The translations under genes and the position numbers were made by a program. From Polynucleobacter nymphae (GTDB lineage: Bacteria; Pseudomonadota; Gammaproteobacteria; Burkholderiales; Burkholderiaceae), in assembly GCF_018882155.1 (NCBI RefSeq), contig NZ_JACVPA010000001.1, forward strand, positions 806,001 to 870,000: DNA of 64,000 nt. The letters run 5' to 3'. Positions 18,923-27,312 of this stretch are shown here, piece by piece; the stretch's first letter is position 1, and each line of letters starts with the position of its first letter. Below the pieces are notes generated by a model, which saw only the letters and a list, made by a program, of their open reading frames with translations, was not told the DNA's origin and ran no database searches.

Positions 18923-20795
18923 TCCAATTCTTGGCTTAGCCATGCTCGGTCTGATTATTGTTGTAATCATGCTGGGCTTCCCAACCGCCTTTACCCTGAT
19001 GGGTTTAGGCATGATGTTTGGTTTTGTAGCCTTTTATGACCCATCGCAAAGCTGGGCTGCAAACAAAGTATTTACCTTGATGGTGCAAAGAACTTTCGGG
19101 GGTATGACTAACGACGTCTTGCTATCCATTCCGCTCTTTGTATTAATGGGATATGTGATGGAACGAGGAGCGCTAGTAGATAAGATGTTCTACAGTATCC
19201 AGCTCGCATTCCGTCGTGTACCTGCCTCATTAGCCGTAGCTACTCTGATTGTTTGTACCTTCTGGGGTATTGCAAGCGGTCTCGTTGGTGCGGTAGTGGT
19301 TCTCATGGGCGTGATCGCCATGAAGCCGATGATGAATGCTGGCTACGATACGCGCCTGGCTGCTGGCGTTATTACTGCCGGCGGAACCTTGGGTATTTTG
19401 ATCCCGCCTTCGGTCATGATCATTGTTTATGCCGCTGTTGCAGGCCAATCTGTGGTTAAGCTCTATGCTGCTGCAATGGTGCCAGGCTTCTTCCTCGCAT
19501 TCTTATACTTGGTCTACATCATTGGCTGGGCTTTAATTAATCCGAAGGTTGCGCCTAAGCTTCCCCCTGAGCAATTGATCGTGCCAGTGCCTGCACCTAT
19601 TCGCTTTTTAGGTGAGCACTACTCAAAAAATATGTTGCTTGCCTCATTTAAAGCTTTATTTTCTCCTGCTAAGTTACTCAACGCACCAGCTGAGGCAAGA
19701 CTCACTATCAAGCAGATTATTAAGAATGTCTTGGCAGCATTAACTCCATTCTTTTTGATAGCAGTCACTATGTGGGGCGTATGGTGGTATGTCATTATTC
19801 ATCAGCAAGCTGAAAAAGATGCACAAAATGTTCCAGTAGCAACGCAGGTTGCTAAAGCCGCTCCCACTGCTGCTGCCGAGCCAGTCGAGGAAGCTTTAGT
19901 GGCTATCGATGCTACCTCTAACAAAACTAAATCTAAAGAAGTTGAGGAAGATGCGCCTTTAGTTGCCTTAGATGCAGCCTCTGGAGATGACCCAATTGAA
20001 GCTGGAGCAGTAGCGGAAGCTGATAATGGTCCGCCAGAAAACTTTGGACTGTACTTTGGTTTGACATGCGTACTCTTTGGGCTCTTGTTGGTTTACTACT
20101 ACATCAAGTTAGATGAAGAACAGTTTGAAATTCTGAAGCTACTGATTGAGTCGGTGATGCCATTGGGTGTTCTTACGCTCTTGGTGTTAGCCGTGATCTT
20201 GCTCGGTATTACTACTGCTACTGAGTCTGCGGCGGTGGGTGCATTAGGCGCTTTCATTCTGGCACTTCATGCTGGCACCTTAGATTTTGAGCGCACCAAG
20301 CAGGCAGTATTTTTGACAGCGAAAACAACCTCGATGGTGTGCTGGTTGTTCGTAGGCTCAGCACTCTTCTCAGCTGTGTTTACCATTTTGGGTGGTCAAT
20401 CGATCATTGAGCAATGGGTCCTGAAGTTAGACCTCACACCAATTCAGTTCATGCTGCTCTCGCAAGCGATCATCTTCTTCTTGGGATGGCCTTTAGAGTG
20501 GACTGAAATTATTGTGATTTTCGTGCCAATCTTCCTGCCTTTGTTGACTCACTTCAACATCGATCCACTTCTGTGGGGCACCTTGGTATTCGTGAACCTG
20601 CAAGCAGCGTTCTTGTCACCACCGGTGGCGATGTCTGCCTTCTATCTCAAAGGTGTATCACCGCCAAGCGTTACGCTTAACCAGATTTTTGCAGGCATGA
20701 TGCCTTATATGTTCATCGTGATTGCCTGTATGGTCTTCATGTACATCTGGCCAGGCATGACATTATGGTTGCCGAAGTTCCTCTACGGAGGTTGA
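18915..20795 (+). CDS. TRAP transporter large permease subunit (DctM) with unusual central insertion
   Basis: Sodium-coupled transport subunit with many membrane segments. The N-terminal half (GVVVLMG/AAGTLGILIPPSVM-type region near residues 130-175) and the C-terminal half (TATESAAVGA near residue 435, WPLEWTEI near residue 525) match DctM. The protein has 626 residues, about 190 more than the typical DctM. Between the halves is a membrane segment, then a soluble Ala/Glu-rich low-complexity stretch (about residues 298-375), then another membrane segment. Long forms are known in the mannitol/chloroaromatic group, so this is probably genuine rather than a fusion artefact. Confidence 0.9.
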   Translation: MSDPILGLAMLGLIIVVIMLGFPTAFTLMGLGMMFGFVAFYDPSQSWAANKVFTLMVQRTFGGMTNDVLLSIPLFVLMGYVMERGALVDKMFYSIQLAFRRVPASLAVATLIVCTFWGIASGLVGAVVVLMGVIAMKPMMNAGYDTRLAAGVITAGGTLGILIPPSVMIIVYAAVAGQSVVKLYAAAMVPGFFLAFLYLVYIIGWALINPKVAPKLPPEQLIVPVPAPIRFLGEHYSKNMLLASFKALFSPAKLLNAPAEARLTIKQIIKNVLAALTPFFLIAVTMWGVWWYVIIHQQAEKDAQNVPVATQVAKAAPTAAAEPVEEALVAIDATSNKTKSKEVEEDAPLVALDAASGDDPIEAGAVAEADNGPPENFGLYFGLTCVLFGLLLVYYYIKLDEEQFEILKLLIESVMPLGVLTLLVLAVILLGITTATESAAVGALGAFILALHAGTLDFERTKQAVFLTAKTTSMVCWLFVGSALFSAVFTILGGQSIIEQWVLKLDLTPIQFMLLSQAIIFFLGWPLEWTEIIVIFVPIFLPLLTHFNIDPLLWGTLVFVNLQAAFLSPPVAMSAFYLKGVSPPSVTLNQIFAGMMPYMFIVIACMVFMYIWPGMTLWLPKFLYGG

Positions 20796-20818
20796 TAGGC
20801 TAGGTTGTTTTACTAAAA

Positions 20819-20848
20819 GAAAAAGCGCTCTTCACGGAGCGCTTTTTT
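20819..20848. terminator. bidirectional terminator after the TRAP genes
   Basis: A stem of AAAAGCGCTC with GAGCGCTTTT and a 6-base loop has T runs on both strands. It ends the TRAP operon and also the convergent gene at 20869-21405. Confidence 0.88.
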
Positions 20849-20868
20849 ATGTCGACTATCGAGATGAA

Positions 20869-21405
20869 CTAGGCAGCCTGTTTTAGCAGTTCACTATTAG
20901 TCTTGCCTAAAGCAATGGTAAATAAACCTTGCCAGTAATTAAATGCTGCCAACTCATCCTCATCTAGCTCCATCTCAAAAAAAGCAGGATGACGGATTAA
21001 AGAAAGCCAAATACGGCAAAACATCTTATCCTCGAGACGAGAGGGTTTGCTAATAAATGGAAGCTCCTCAAGATTGGGAATGATTTCGTAGACTTCAGTA
21101 TTGACCATTTCTTGCTTATCTCTACTCAAGCGCATCATTTCAAGCATCACGCGGCCCAACTGATCGTAATGGCCCTGCCAGCAAATGGGGGTTGCTGCAA
21201 TCTCTTTTGTCTTCTCTAAATACTTACGGGCAAACTCACTCCAGGCATGCGCTAAATCAAACTCTGTCTTTACCTTAGCGTTTTGCAAGGTAGTAGGCAG
21301 ATTAGTAGACTTCATTAACTCTAGAGTGCGATCGCTCCCAAAGGTGTAATCAATGATTAATAATGGCTTTGCTGTTTTATCGATCTTTAGCCGATACTCT
21401 TCCAT
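20869..21405 (-). CDS. hypothetical soluble protein
   Basis: A 178-residue protein with no signal peptide or membrane segment and a mixed alpha-helical look, with tryptophan- and acid-rich stretches near the end. An AGGAAAGAG site precedes the ATG. I do not recognise a family. It is 99 bp downstream of the ketopantoate-reductase-like gene on the same strand and is closed by a shared terminator, so it may be co-transcribed with it. Confidence 0.65.
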   Translation of the reverse strand: MEEYRLKIDKTAKPLLIIDYTFGSDRTLELMKSTNLPTTLQNAKVKTEFDLAHAWSEFARKYLEKTKEIAATPICWQGHYDQLGRVMLEMMRLSRDKQEMVNTEVYEIIPNLEELPFISKPSRLEDKMFCRIWLSLIRHPAFFEMELDEDELAAFNYWQGLFTIALGKTNSELLKQAA

Positions 21406-21504
21406 GGTCTACTCTTTCCTAATGGGGTTTGTTGATACCGATGCCTAAAGTGTAATCAATTGAGGTTTAGCTTTAGAAAATCAAGTGCTAGGGAAAGCCC
21501 TTGC

Positions 21505-22419
21505 TTAAACTGTCTGCTTACTCTCAACTGCCATATGGGTGTAAGCAATTTTTAAGAGTGGGCAATCTATAGCGCCATTACTAGTAAAGCCAATCAAATC
21601 ACCCAAGATATGCTGATGCTCATTTTTCTTACCAGCCAGCAAGTCTCTGAGCATCGAAGCGGTAAAGGGAGATCCTTCTTTCGTCAAGATTTCTTCAGAA
21701 GTGGCTTGAGTCTTCTGGGAAATCGGATGTTTTTGGCTCGCAGCAATAGCGCAGCATTCTGCAAACATACGCTTACTGAGCTCTTTGCCATCAGGCGTTG
21801 CTGCAATCTCGCCAATCGAGCCACGACAGATCGTTGTCATGCCCGCTAAGGTCGCCAGGAACACCCATTTATCCCACAGGGCTTGCTCAATATCCTCCTT
21901 GTAAAAGGAGTCAAAATCGGTTTTTTGACATAGTGCAAATAATTCTTGGCATAACGCTACTTGTTCTGGCGTTCTAGGACCGATTGTCAATGAGCCTAAT
22001 TCAGTCAACTGCTTTACTGAACCTGTTTCAGAAATGGTTGCCGCAATATGCGCTACGCCACCCATAACGCGCTCTTTGCCAAACTGACGATCTAAAGTTT
22101 GAAGATGTGTGTAACCATTCAAAAAAGGGAGGATGATTCCCTTTGAACTCGCTTTAGCGATCGACTTTAAAGAGTCCGCCAAATCAAAGGCTTTGCACGC
22201 CAAAATAATCAGGTCATAAACAGGCTCTAGCTGATCAGCCAAGACCGTTTTAGGATGGATCGTAAAGTTACCCTTAGGGGTCTCGATTGTTAAGCCCTGA
22301 TCCAAAATGAGCTGCTGCCGTTGCTTGCGCAATAGATAGGTGATATCTGCGCCCGCCTGCTGCAGCTTGGCGCCAAAGAAACCGCCAATACCACCTGCTC
22401 CAACAATCAGTATTTTCAT
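21505..22419 (-). CDS. 2-dehydropantoate 2-reductase-like (PanE/ApbA family)
   Basis: The N-terminal NADPH-binding motif GAGGIGGFFGAKL and the ACKAFD and KWVFLATLAG blocks identify the ketopantoate reductase family (304 residues). The family includes pantothenate-pathway PanE and several paralogues with other keto-acid substrates; Burkholderiales often have more than one, so the symbol is withheld. No other pantothenate gene is visible nearby. Confidence 0.82.
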   Translation of the reverse strand: MKILIVGAGGIGGFFGAKLQQAGADITYLLRKQRQQLILDQGLTIETPKGNFTIHPKTVLADQLEPVYDLIILACKAFDLADSLKSIAKASSKGIILPFLNGYTHLQTLDRQFGKERVMGGVAHIAATISETGSVKQLTELGSLTIGPRTPEQVALCQELFALCQKTDFDSFYKEDIEQALWDKWVFLATLAGMTTICRGSIGEIAATPDGKELSKRMFAECCAIAASQKHPISQKTQATSEEILTKEGSPFTASMLRDLLAGKKNEHQHILGDLIGFTSNGAIDCPLLKIAYTHMAVESKQTV

Positions 22420-22594
22420 AATAGATGCTCTTTTTGATTAATTTCGACCCCCAAGGATAGCTCCGATTTTCTAAAGCCGCCAAAAGGGCCTTTGGACTTA
22501 GAAATTGGGCTTCACCTGAAAAATTGGCTATTTCGGCTAAAATTGAGGTTTTATAAATAACAGCCCCCTTTAGGGGTTCTTCAGACTAAAGACT

Positions 22595-22918
22595 ATGACT
22601 TACGTTGTTACTGAATCCTGTATCCGCTGCAAATACACCGACTGTGTTGATGTTTGTCCAGTTGACTGTTTTCGTGAAGGCCCCAATTTTTTAGTGATCG
22701 ACCCAGATGAGTGCATTGACTGTGCTGTCTGTGTTCCAGAGTGTCCTGTAAATGCAATTTATGCTGAAGATGATGTGCCTAGCGATCAACAGGCCTTCAT
22801 TAAGATCAATGCTGATCTATCTTCCTCTTGGACTTCTATTACCAAGTCAAAAGCAGGGCTTCCTGATGCGGATGAGTGGAAAGATGTTAAAAATAAACTC
22901 GATCAGCTAGTAAAGTAA
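22595..22918 (+). CDS. fdxA: ferredoxin FdxA (7Fe-type)
   Basis: Small electron carrier of 107 residues. The N-terminal cysteine pattern ([14 protein letters not shown]) and [12 protein letters not shown] match the [3Fe-4S][4Fe-4S] seven-iron ferredoxins with a C-terminal extension. The adjacent gene encodes a thioredoxin-reductase-like ferredoxin reductase, so the two are probably redox partners. A CCCC...GGGG inverted repeat lies in the 5' region near 22564-22577; its role is unclear. Confidence 0.94.
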   Translation: MTYVVTESCIRCKYTDCVDVCPVDCFREGPNFLVIDPDECIDCAVCVPECPVNAIYAEDDVPSDQQAFIKINADLSSSWTSITKSKAGLPDADEWKDVKNKLDQLVK

Positions 22919-22944
22919 TTTCTTAATCTCCCCTTCGAGAATTC

Positions 22945-23991
22945 GTGCTGCACTCACCCACACAAACCGACGCTGTCATTATTGGCGCGGGGCCTGTGGG
23001 TCTTTTTCAAGTCTTTGAACTTGGCCTGCTAGAAATCAAAGCGCATGTGATTGATTCTCTTCCAGAAGCTGGTGGACAATGCATCGAGCTTTATCCAGAT
23101 AAACCGATTTACGATATTCCAGCAATTCCTGTCTGCACTGGACGTGAGCTTACCGAAAATCTACTCAAGCAAATCAAACCATTTGGTGCTCAATTTCATT
23201 TAGGGCAAGAAGTGACTCAACTTGAAAAACAAGCCGATGGTCGTTTTTTAATTACCACATCTAAAGACCAGCACTTCTTAAGTAAGACTGTCTTTATTGC
23301 TGGTGGTGTAGGAGCCTTTCAGCCTCGCACCTTAAATCTTGATGGCATAGAAGCTTTTGTGGGTAAACAGGTTTTCTACAGCGTCAAGAATCCCGACCAA
23401 TTTACCGGTAAAAAGATTGTGATTTGCGGTGGTGGTGATGCTGCCTTAGATTGGGCGCTACATTTTGTAGATAAGGCTGCCAGCGTCACTCTCATTCATC
23501 GGCGTGATGACTTTAAAGCAGCGCCTGCATCGATTGCCAAAATGCGTGAGCTTTGCAAAAACCAGCAAATGCAATTACTCATTGGTCAAATTATCAACTA
23601 CGAAGCTGAGCATAATCAGATCTCAAAAATCAGCGTTACTGATATTGATGGTAAAGATCATTCGATTGCAGTAGATGATCTTCTGATCTTTTTTGGTCTT
23701 TCACCCAAACTTGGTCCGATTGCTGATTGGGGACTAGATATTGACCGCAAACAAGTGGCTGTCGATACCGAGAAATTTCAGACCAGTATTCCCGGAATAT
23801 ATGCTGTCGGGGACATTAATATTTACCCAGGCAAGAAAAAACTCATTCTGTCGGGGTTTCATGAGGCGGCATTGGCAGCCTTTGCCGCGGCCGCTTATCT
23901 GAACCCAGAAAAACATATCCAACTCCAATACACCACGACCTCAACAAAGCTTCACAAGGTTCTTGGGGTGAGCCCGGCCACATTCGAGTAA
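22945..23991 (+). CDS. ferredoxin-NADP(+) reductase, thioredoxin-reductase-like type
   Basis: FAD/NAD(P)H flavoprotein of 348 residues. The FAD motif [14 protein letters not shown] is at the N-terminus, the second nucleotide motif [13 protein letters not shown] near residue 160, and the FAD-binding AVGDIN near residue 290. No redox-active CxxC is present, which separates it from thioredoxin reductase. The start is a GTG at 22945, since no ATG fits. It is 26 bp after fdxA and probably transfers electrons between NADPH and that ferredoxin. Confidence 0.9.
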   Translation: MLHSPTQTDAVIIGAGPVGLFQVFELGLLEIKAHVIDSLPEAGGQCIELYPDKPIYDIPAIPVCTGRELTENLLKQIKPFGAQFHLGQEVTQLEKQADGRFLITTSKDQHFLSKTVFIAGGVGAFQPRTLNLDGIEAFVGKQVFYSVKNPDQFTGKKIVICGGGDAALDWALHFVDKAASVTLIHRRDDFKAAPASIAKMRELCKNQQMQLLIGQIINYEAEHNQISKISVTDIDGKDHSIAVDDLLIFFGLSPKLGPIADWGLDIDRKQVAVDTEKFQTSIPGIYAVGDINIYPGKKKLILSGFHEAALAAFAAAAYLNPEKHIQLQYTTTSTKLHKVLGVSPATFE

Positions 23992-24025
23992 GCTATCACT
24001 ACTAGCCATTTTTACCTATATTCAT

Positions 24026-24820
24026 ATGCGCCAATACCACGATCTCATGAAAGAAGTCCTTGCCAAAGGCGTCCAAAAGTCCGATAGGACGGGTACAGGC
24101 ACTATCTCGGTATTTGGGCATCAGATGCGCTTTAACTTAGCTGATGGCTTTCCGATGGTCACGACCAAGAAGCTTCACCTCAAATCCATCATCTATGAGT
24201 TGCTCTGGTTTCTTAAAGGCAGCACCGATAACAATTGGCTTAAAGAGCGTGGCGTATCGATTTGGAATGAATGGGCAGCCCCTGATGGCGAACTGGGTCC
24301 GATCTACGGTTACCAGTGGCGCTCATGGCCAGCCCCTAACGGCAAACATATTGATCAAATCTCTGAAGTAGTAGAAACCATCAAGAAGAATCCGGATTCA
24401 CGTCGCATTATTGTGTCCGCATGGAACGTAGCAGATATTCCACGCATGGCTTTAGCGCCCTGCCATGCCTTCTTTCAGTTCTACGTTGCCGATGGTAAGT
24501 TATCCTGCCAACTCTATCAACGCAGCGCTGATATTTTCTTAGGCGTCCCGTTCAACATAGCTAGCTATGCCCTACTCACACACATGATGGCGCAACAATG
24601 TAATTTAGAGGTTGGTGATTTTATTTGGACTGGTGGCGATTGTCATCTGTACAGTAACCACTTAGAACAAGTAGATCTCCAGTTATCGAGAGATTTCTTC
24701 CCATTGCCAAAGCTGAACATTCTGCGCAAACCAGATTCTATTTTTGATTACGAGTTCGAAGATTTTGAAATCCTCGGCTACGAATCGCATCCGCACATCA
24801 AAGCGCCAGTAGCGATCTAA
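24026..24820 (+). CDS. thyA: thymidylate synthase
   Basis: Methylates dUMP to dTMP using methylene-tetrahydrofolate, producing dihydrofolate. The 264-residue length equals E. coli ThyA. The catalytic cysteine is in [12 protein letters not shown], with [18 protein letters not shown] and the C-terminal [10 protein letters not shown] also diagnostic. It is followed 17 bp later by folA, which regenerates tetrahydrofolate, a common pairing. Confidence 0.98.
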   Translation: MRQYHDLMKEVLAKGVQKSDRTGTGTISVFGHQMRFNLADGFPMVTTKKLHLKSIIYELLWFLKGSTDNNWLKERGVSIWNEWAAPDGELGPIYGYQWRSWPAPNGKHIDQISEVVETIKKNPDSRRIIVSAWNVADIPRMALAPCHAFFQFYVADGKLSCQLYQRSADIFLGVPFNIASYALLTHMMAQQCNLEVGDFIWTGGDCHLYSNHLEQVDLQLSRDFFPLPKLNILRKPDSIFDYEFEDFEILGYESHPHIKAPVAI

Positions 24821-24837
24821 GAACAAGAGAGCAATTA

Positions 24838-25326
24838 ATGACACAGCCTGCTATTTCCATGATTGTTGCGCGCTCGCGCAATCACGTCATTGGCCGTGAT
24901 AACCAAATGCCCTGGAAGATCTCTGCTGACTTGCAATTCTTTAAGCGCGTTACCATGGGCCACCCCGTCATCATGGGCCGCAAGACTTGGGAATCGATTG
25001 GCCGACCACTGCCTGGCCGTCGTAATATTGTGGTGAGTCGTAATGCGCAGTTTCAGCCGGAGGGAGCAGAGCTTGCAGGCTCTTTAGAAGAGGCCTTAAA
25101 TCGCTTAAGTGAAGCGCCACGCGTATTTGTGATTGGTGGTGAGCAGCTCTTTAAGCAAGCTTTTGCTAAAGCAGATCGCCTTTACATTACTGAAATTGAT
25201 ATCGACATAAACGATGGTGATACCTTCTTCGAGGTTCCTGATGAAGCCTCTTGGAAAGAGATTGAACGTACTCCAGGAGTTGAGGGCGATATCACTTTTA
25301 ATTTTGTGACACATGAGCGCAAATAA
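24838..25326 (+). CDS. folA: dihydrofolate reductase
   Basis: Reduces dihydrofolate to tetrahydrofolate with NADPH. Signatures are NQMPWKISADLQFF (folate site with the conserved Asp), VIMGRKTWESIGRPLPGR and FVIGGEQLF. Length is 162 residues, typical for the chromosomal enzyme. It forms a two-gene unit with thyA and is followed by a strong terminator. Confidence 0.97.
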   Translation: MTQPAISMIVARSRNHVIGRDNQMPWKISADLQFFKRVTMGHPVIMGRKTWESIGRPLPGRRNIVVSRNAQFQPEGAELAGSLEEALNRLSEAPRVFVIGGEQLFKQAFAKADRLYITEIDIDINDGDTFFEVPDEASWKEIERTPGVEGDITFNFVTHERK

Positions 25327-25354
25327 GCATAGATTCAAATAATGATTACATAAT

Positions 25355-25384
25355 AAAAAAGAGCTCCGAGGAGCTCTTTTTTCA
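25355..25384. terminator. bidirectional terminator between folA and the parvulin gene
   Basis: A stem of AAAAAAGAGCTC with GAGCTCTTTTTT and a four-base loop serves both convergent genes; both strands show T runs after the stem. Confidence 0.9.
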
Positions 25385-25400
25385 TCATCGAGAAAACGCT

Positions 25401-26243
25401 TTACTGCACTACGATCTTAGATTCCTTGGCGATCTGTGATAAAAACTCAAATTGCTTTCTTTGCGCTAAGCCATTCCGAATCGCAGGCTTAGCTTGTTCG
25501 AATGAAGGTGGCTTACTGCTTCTCTTATCTTCAAGCTTCAGTAAATACCAGCCCTGCTGCATCTGAATAGGAGCTTGTGATACCTGGCCTTTAGCCAGAT
25601 TTAACAATACCGCTGAAATTTGTGGTGCCAGCTGCCCAGCCTGAACCCAACCCACTGCGCCACCTTGTACTCGATTGGGCGCAAGAGAAATACTCTTTGC
25701 CACCTTATCAAAAGGCTCGCCCTTTTTAATACGACTTAATGCTGCTTGCGCATCGGCTTCAGTGGCAATCGCAATATCACTCACCTTATATTCGACCATC
25801 ATCCCCGTAGGACCAAGCGAGGCAATCTCTTTGTTGTACTCAGCCTGCATATCAGCCTCGCTGATTGGGTTTTGCGCCATAAATGTAGATAGCTCAAGAT
25901 CTGCTAAATAATTTTGACGAATCAACATGAGTTGAGTGTTTGCTTTTTCAGAGTTTGCTAAACCATCTTTTTCAGCACGCTGAGAAAGGAGTAATACTTC
26001 AATAAATTTCTGGACTACTGCTTTACGAAGATCAGGAGAATCTTGCTGACCTTGAGAAGTAGCCATCTTAATACCCTGCTCCACCATGTCGTTGGTGATG
26101 ATTGCGCCATTCACAGAAGCTGCAGCATTAATTGGTAAACCACTGAGCTGAGCAGATGCACTAGCAATCAATCCTGCTGATAAAAAACTGGCAGTAAGTA
26201 AAGTGCTTAATTTCGATTTAAATTGGGAAGAAAATAAATTCAT
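25401..26243 (-). CDS. periplasmic parvulin-type peptidyl-prolyl isomerase
   Basis: A 280-residue exported protein with an N-terminal signal peptide (about 30 residues ending in SASA), a SurA/PrsA-like helical N-domain with an AAASVNGAIIT segment, and a PPIC domain (residues about 140-235) containing GEPFDKVAKSISLAPNRVQGG. It probably helps folding of outer-membrane or periplasmic proteins. The gene stands alone, with a convergent terminator shared with folA. Confidence 0.9.
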   Translation of the reverse strand: MNLFSSQFKSKLSTLLTASFLSAGLIASASAQLSGLPINAAASVNGAIITNDMVEQGIKMATSQGQQDSPDLRKAVVQKFIEVLLLSQRAEKDGLANSEKANTQLMLIRQNYLADLELSTFMAQNPISEADMQAEYNKEIASLGPTGMMVEYKVSDIAIATEADAQAALSRIKKGEPFDKVAKSISLAPNRVQGGAVGWVQAGQLAPQISAVLLNLAKGQVSQAPIQMQQGWYLLKLEDKRSSKPPSFEQAKPAIRNGLAQRKQFEFLSQIAKESKIVVQ

Positions 26244-26293
26244 GAGACTGAGTCTTTCTAAAAATGAACCTTAATGTTAACAGTAGCCTAAAG

Positions 26294-26614
26294 CTAGAAG
26301 CGATAAACAGGGGCGCTTGTTGGGGTATAGGGATCAGCTGATTGGGTTTCAATCGCCTCTGCCTCTTGCTCACCTTGTGGGGGGCTGAAATACTTCGAAT
26401 TTCCAGGCGGCTGTTTTGTCAAATCCATCTCACGCGCAGGAGTCGCTACCGGGCCAAAAGGACCTTCCGCTGGTGAGATAGGTTGATGGTTGAATTCTCG
26501 CAATTGCTCAGAGGTATAGGCGGGGCCCGTCTGCGAACCCTTGGGCGGTGGACCTTGAGTTGCTGAGCAACTCGTTAAGGCAAGGCAGAGCAGAAGTCTG
26601 GGGTAGGTATTCAT
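26294..26614 (-). CDS. predicted small lipoprotein
   Basis: A 106-residue proline- and glutamine-rich protein with a short signal sequence and a lipobox LTSC (Cys16), so it is probably acylated and membrane-anchored. I recognise no domain; most of the chain looks disordered. It lies between the MsrQ-like gene and the parvulin gene on the same strand, 38 bp after the former. Confidence 0.68.
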   Translation of the reverse strand: MNTYPRLLLCLALTSCSATQGPPPKGSQTGPAYTSEQLREFNHQPISPAEGPFGPVATPAREMDLTKQPPGNSKYFSPPQGEQEAEAIETQSADPYTPTSAPVYRF

Positions 26615-26652
26615 TAAGCTATTGTATGAGAGTACTATTCCGTACTCTTAAA

Positions 26653-27246
26653 TCAGGAGCGTATTTTTTGCAGCCACGTTCGTAACCACGGCAAGCGGCA
26701 TAAGAGCAGCAGCAAAATAACTACTCCATAGACAGAAACTGTCTGTAAATCATTTTTGCCGGCCTTATGCCACCAATAATGAATCACTGCTGTACAAGCA
26801 ATTACATAAACCAGCTTATGAAGTAAGCTCCAGCGCCTGCCTAAGACTCGCACAGCCCAGTGATTTGATGTCAAAGCTAACGGAATGAGAAGTACGAATG
26901 TCGTAAAACCCATTGTGATAAAGGGGCGCTTGACTACGTCAGCCCACATTGCCTGAAGATTGATATTTTGATCAAGCCAAAACCAAATTGCAAAATGCAT
27001 ACAGGCATAAAAGAAACAGAAGAGGCCAAACATCCGACGCCACTGAACCCAAGCAACCCAGCCAGTAAGTAAGCGCATTGGCGTCATTGCCAAAGTAACA
27101 CACAAAAATACGAGCGCCCAAGTACCAGTGGAACGAGTTACAAACTCGATAGGATTGGCTCCCAAATCATCCCCAAAGCCAAGCCATAGCAAGCGCCCTA
27201 ATGGCAATAGAGAAATGAAAAATAGGATGCTCTTGAGATACTTCAT
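26653..27246 (-). CDS. MsrQ-like haem-binding membrane protein (ferric reductase-like family)
   Basis: A 197-residue protein with about six membrane segments and conserved histidines (HFAIWFW, LHKLVYVI, VIHYWW) as in MsrQ/YedZ. MsrQ passes electrons to the periplasmic methionine sulfoxide reductase MsrP. No msrP gene lies next to it here, so the partner must be elsewhere or different. The neighbouring molybdenum hydroxylase is not an MsrP. Confidence 0.82.
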   Translation of the reverse strand: MKYLKSILFFISLLPLGRLLWLGFGDDLGANPIEFVTRSTGTWALVFLCVTLAMTPMRLLTGWVAWVQWRRMFGLFCFFYACMHFAIWFWLDQNINLQAMWADVVKRPFITMGFTTFVLLIPLALTSNHWAVRVLGRRWSLLHKLVYVIACTAVIHYWWHKAGKNDLQTVSVYGVVILLLLLCRLPWLRTWLQKIRS

Positions 27247-27254
27247 CAGTGCAT

Positions 27255-27286
27255 ATTAAACGACCCACCGTTTAAAGGATGGGTCG
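27255..27286 (-). terminator. terminator after the molybdenum hydroxylase genes
   Basis: On the minus strand CGACCCA pairs with TGGGTCG, with two further inner GC pairs and one bulge, followed by TTTAAT. It lies about 27 bp after the stop of the large subunit. The short T run makes it moderate. Confidence 0.55.
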
Positions 27287-27312
27287 CATTCATCAGAAAC
27301 TGCACTAGCACT

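Noticed and set aside
18915..20795. Frameshift or gene fusion in the DctM gene
   Set aside because: The frame is continuous, both halves retain DctM motifs, and long DctM forms are known; the insertion is better read as a spacer.
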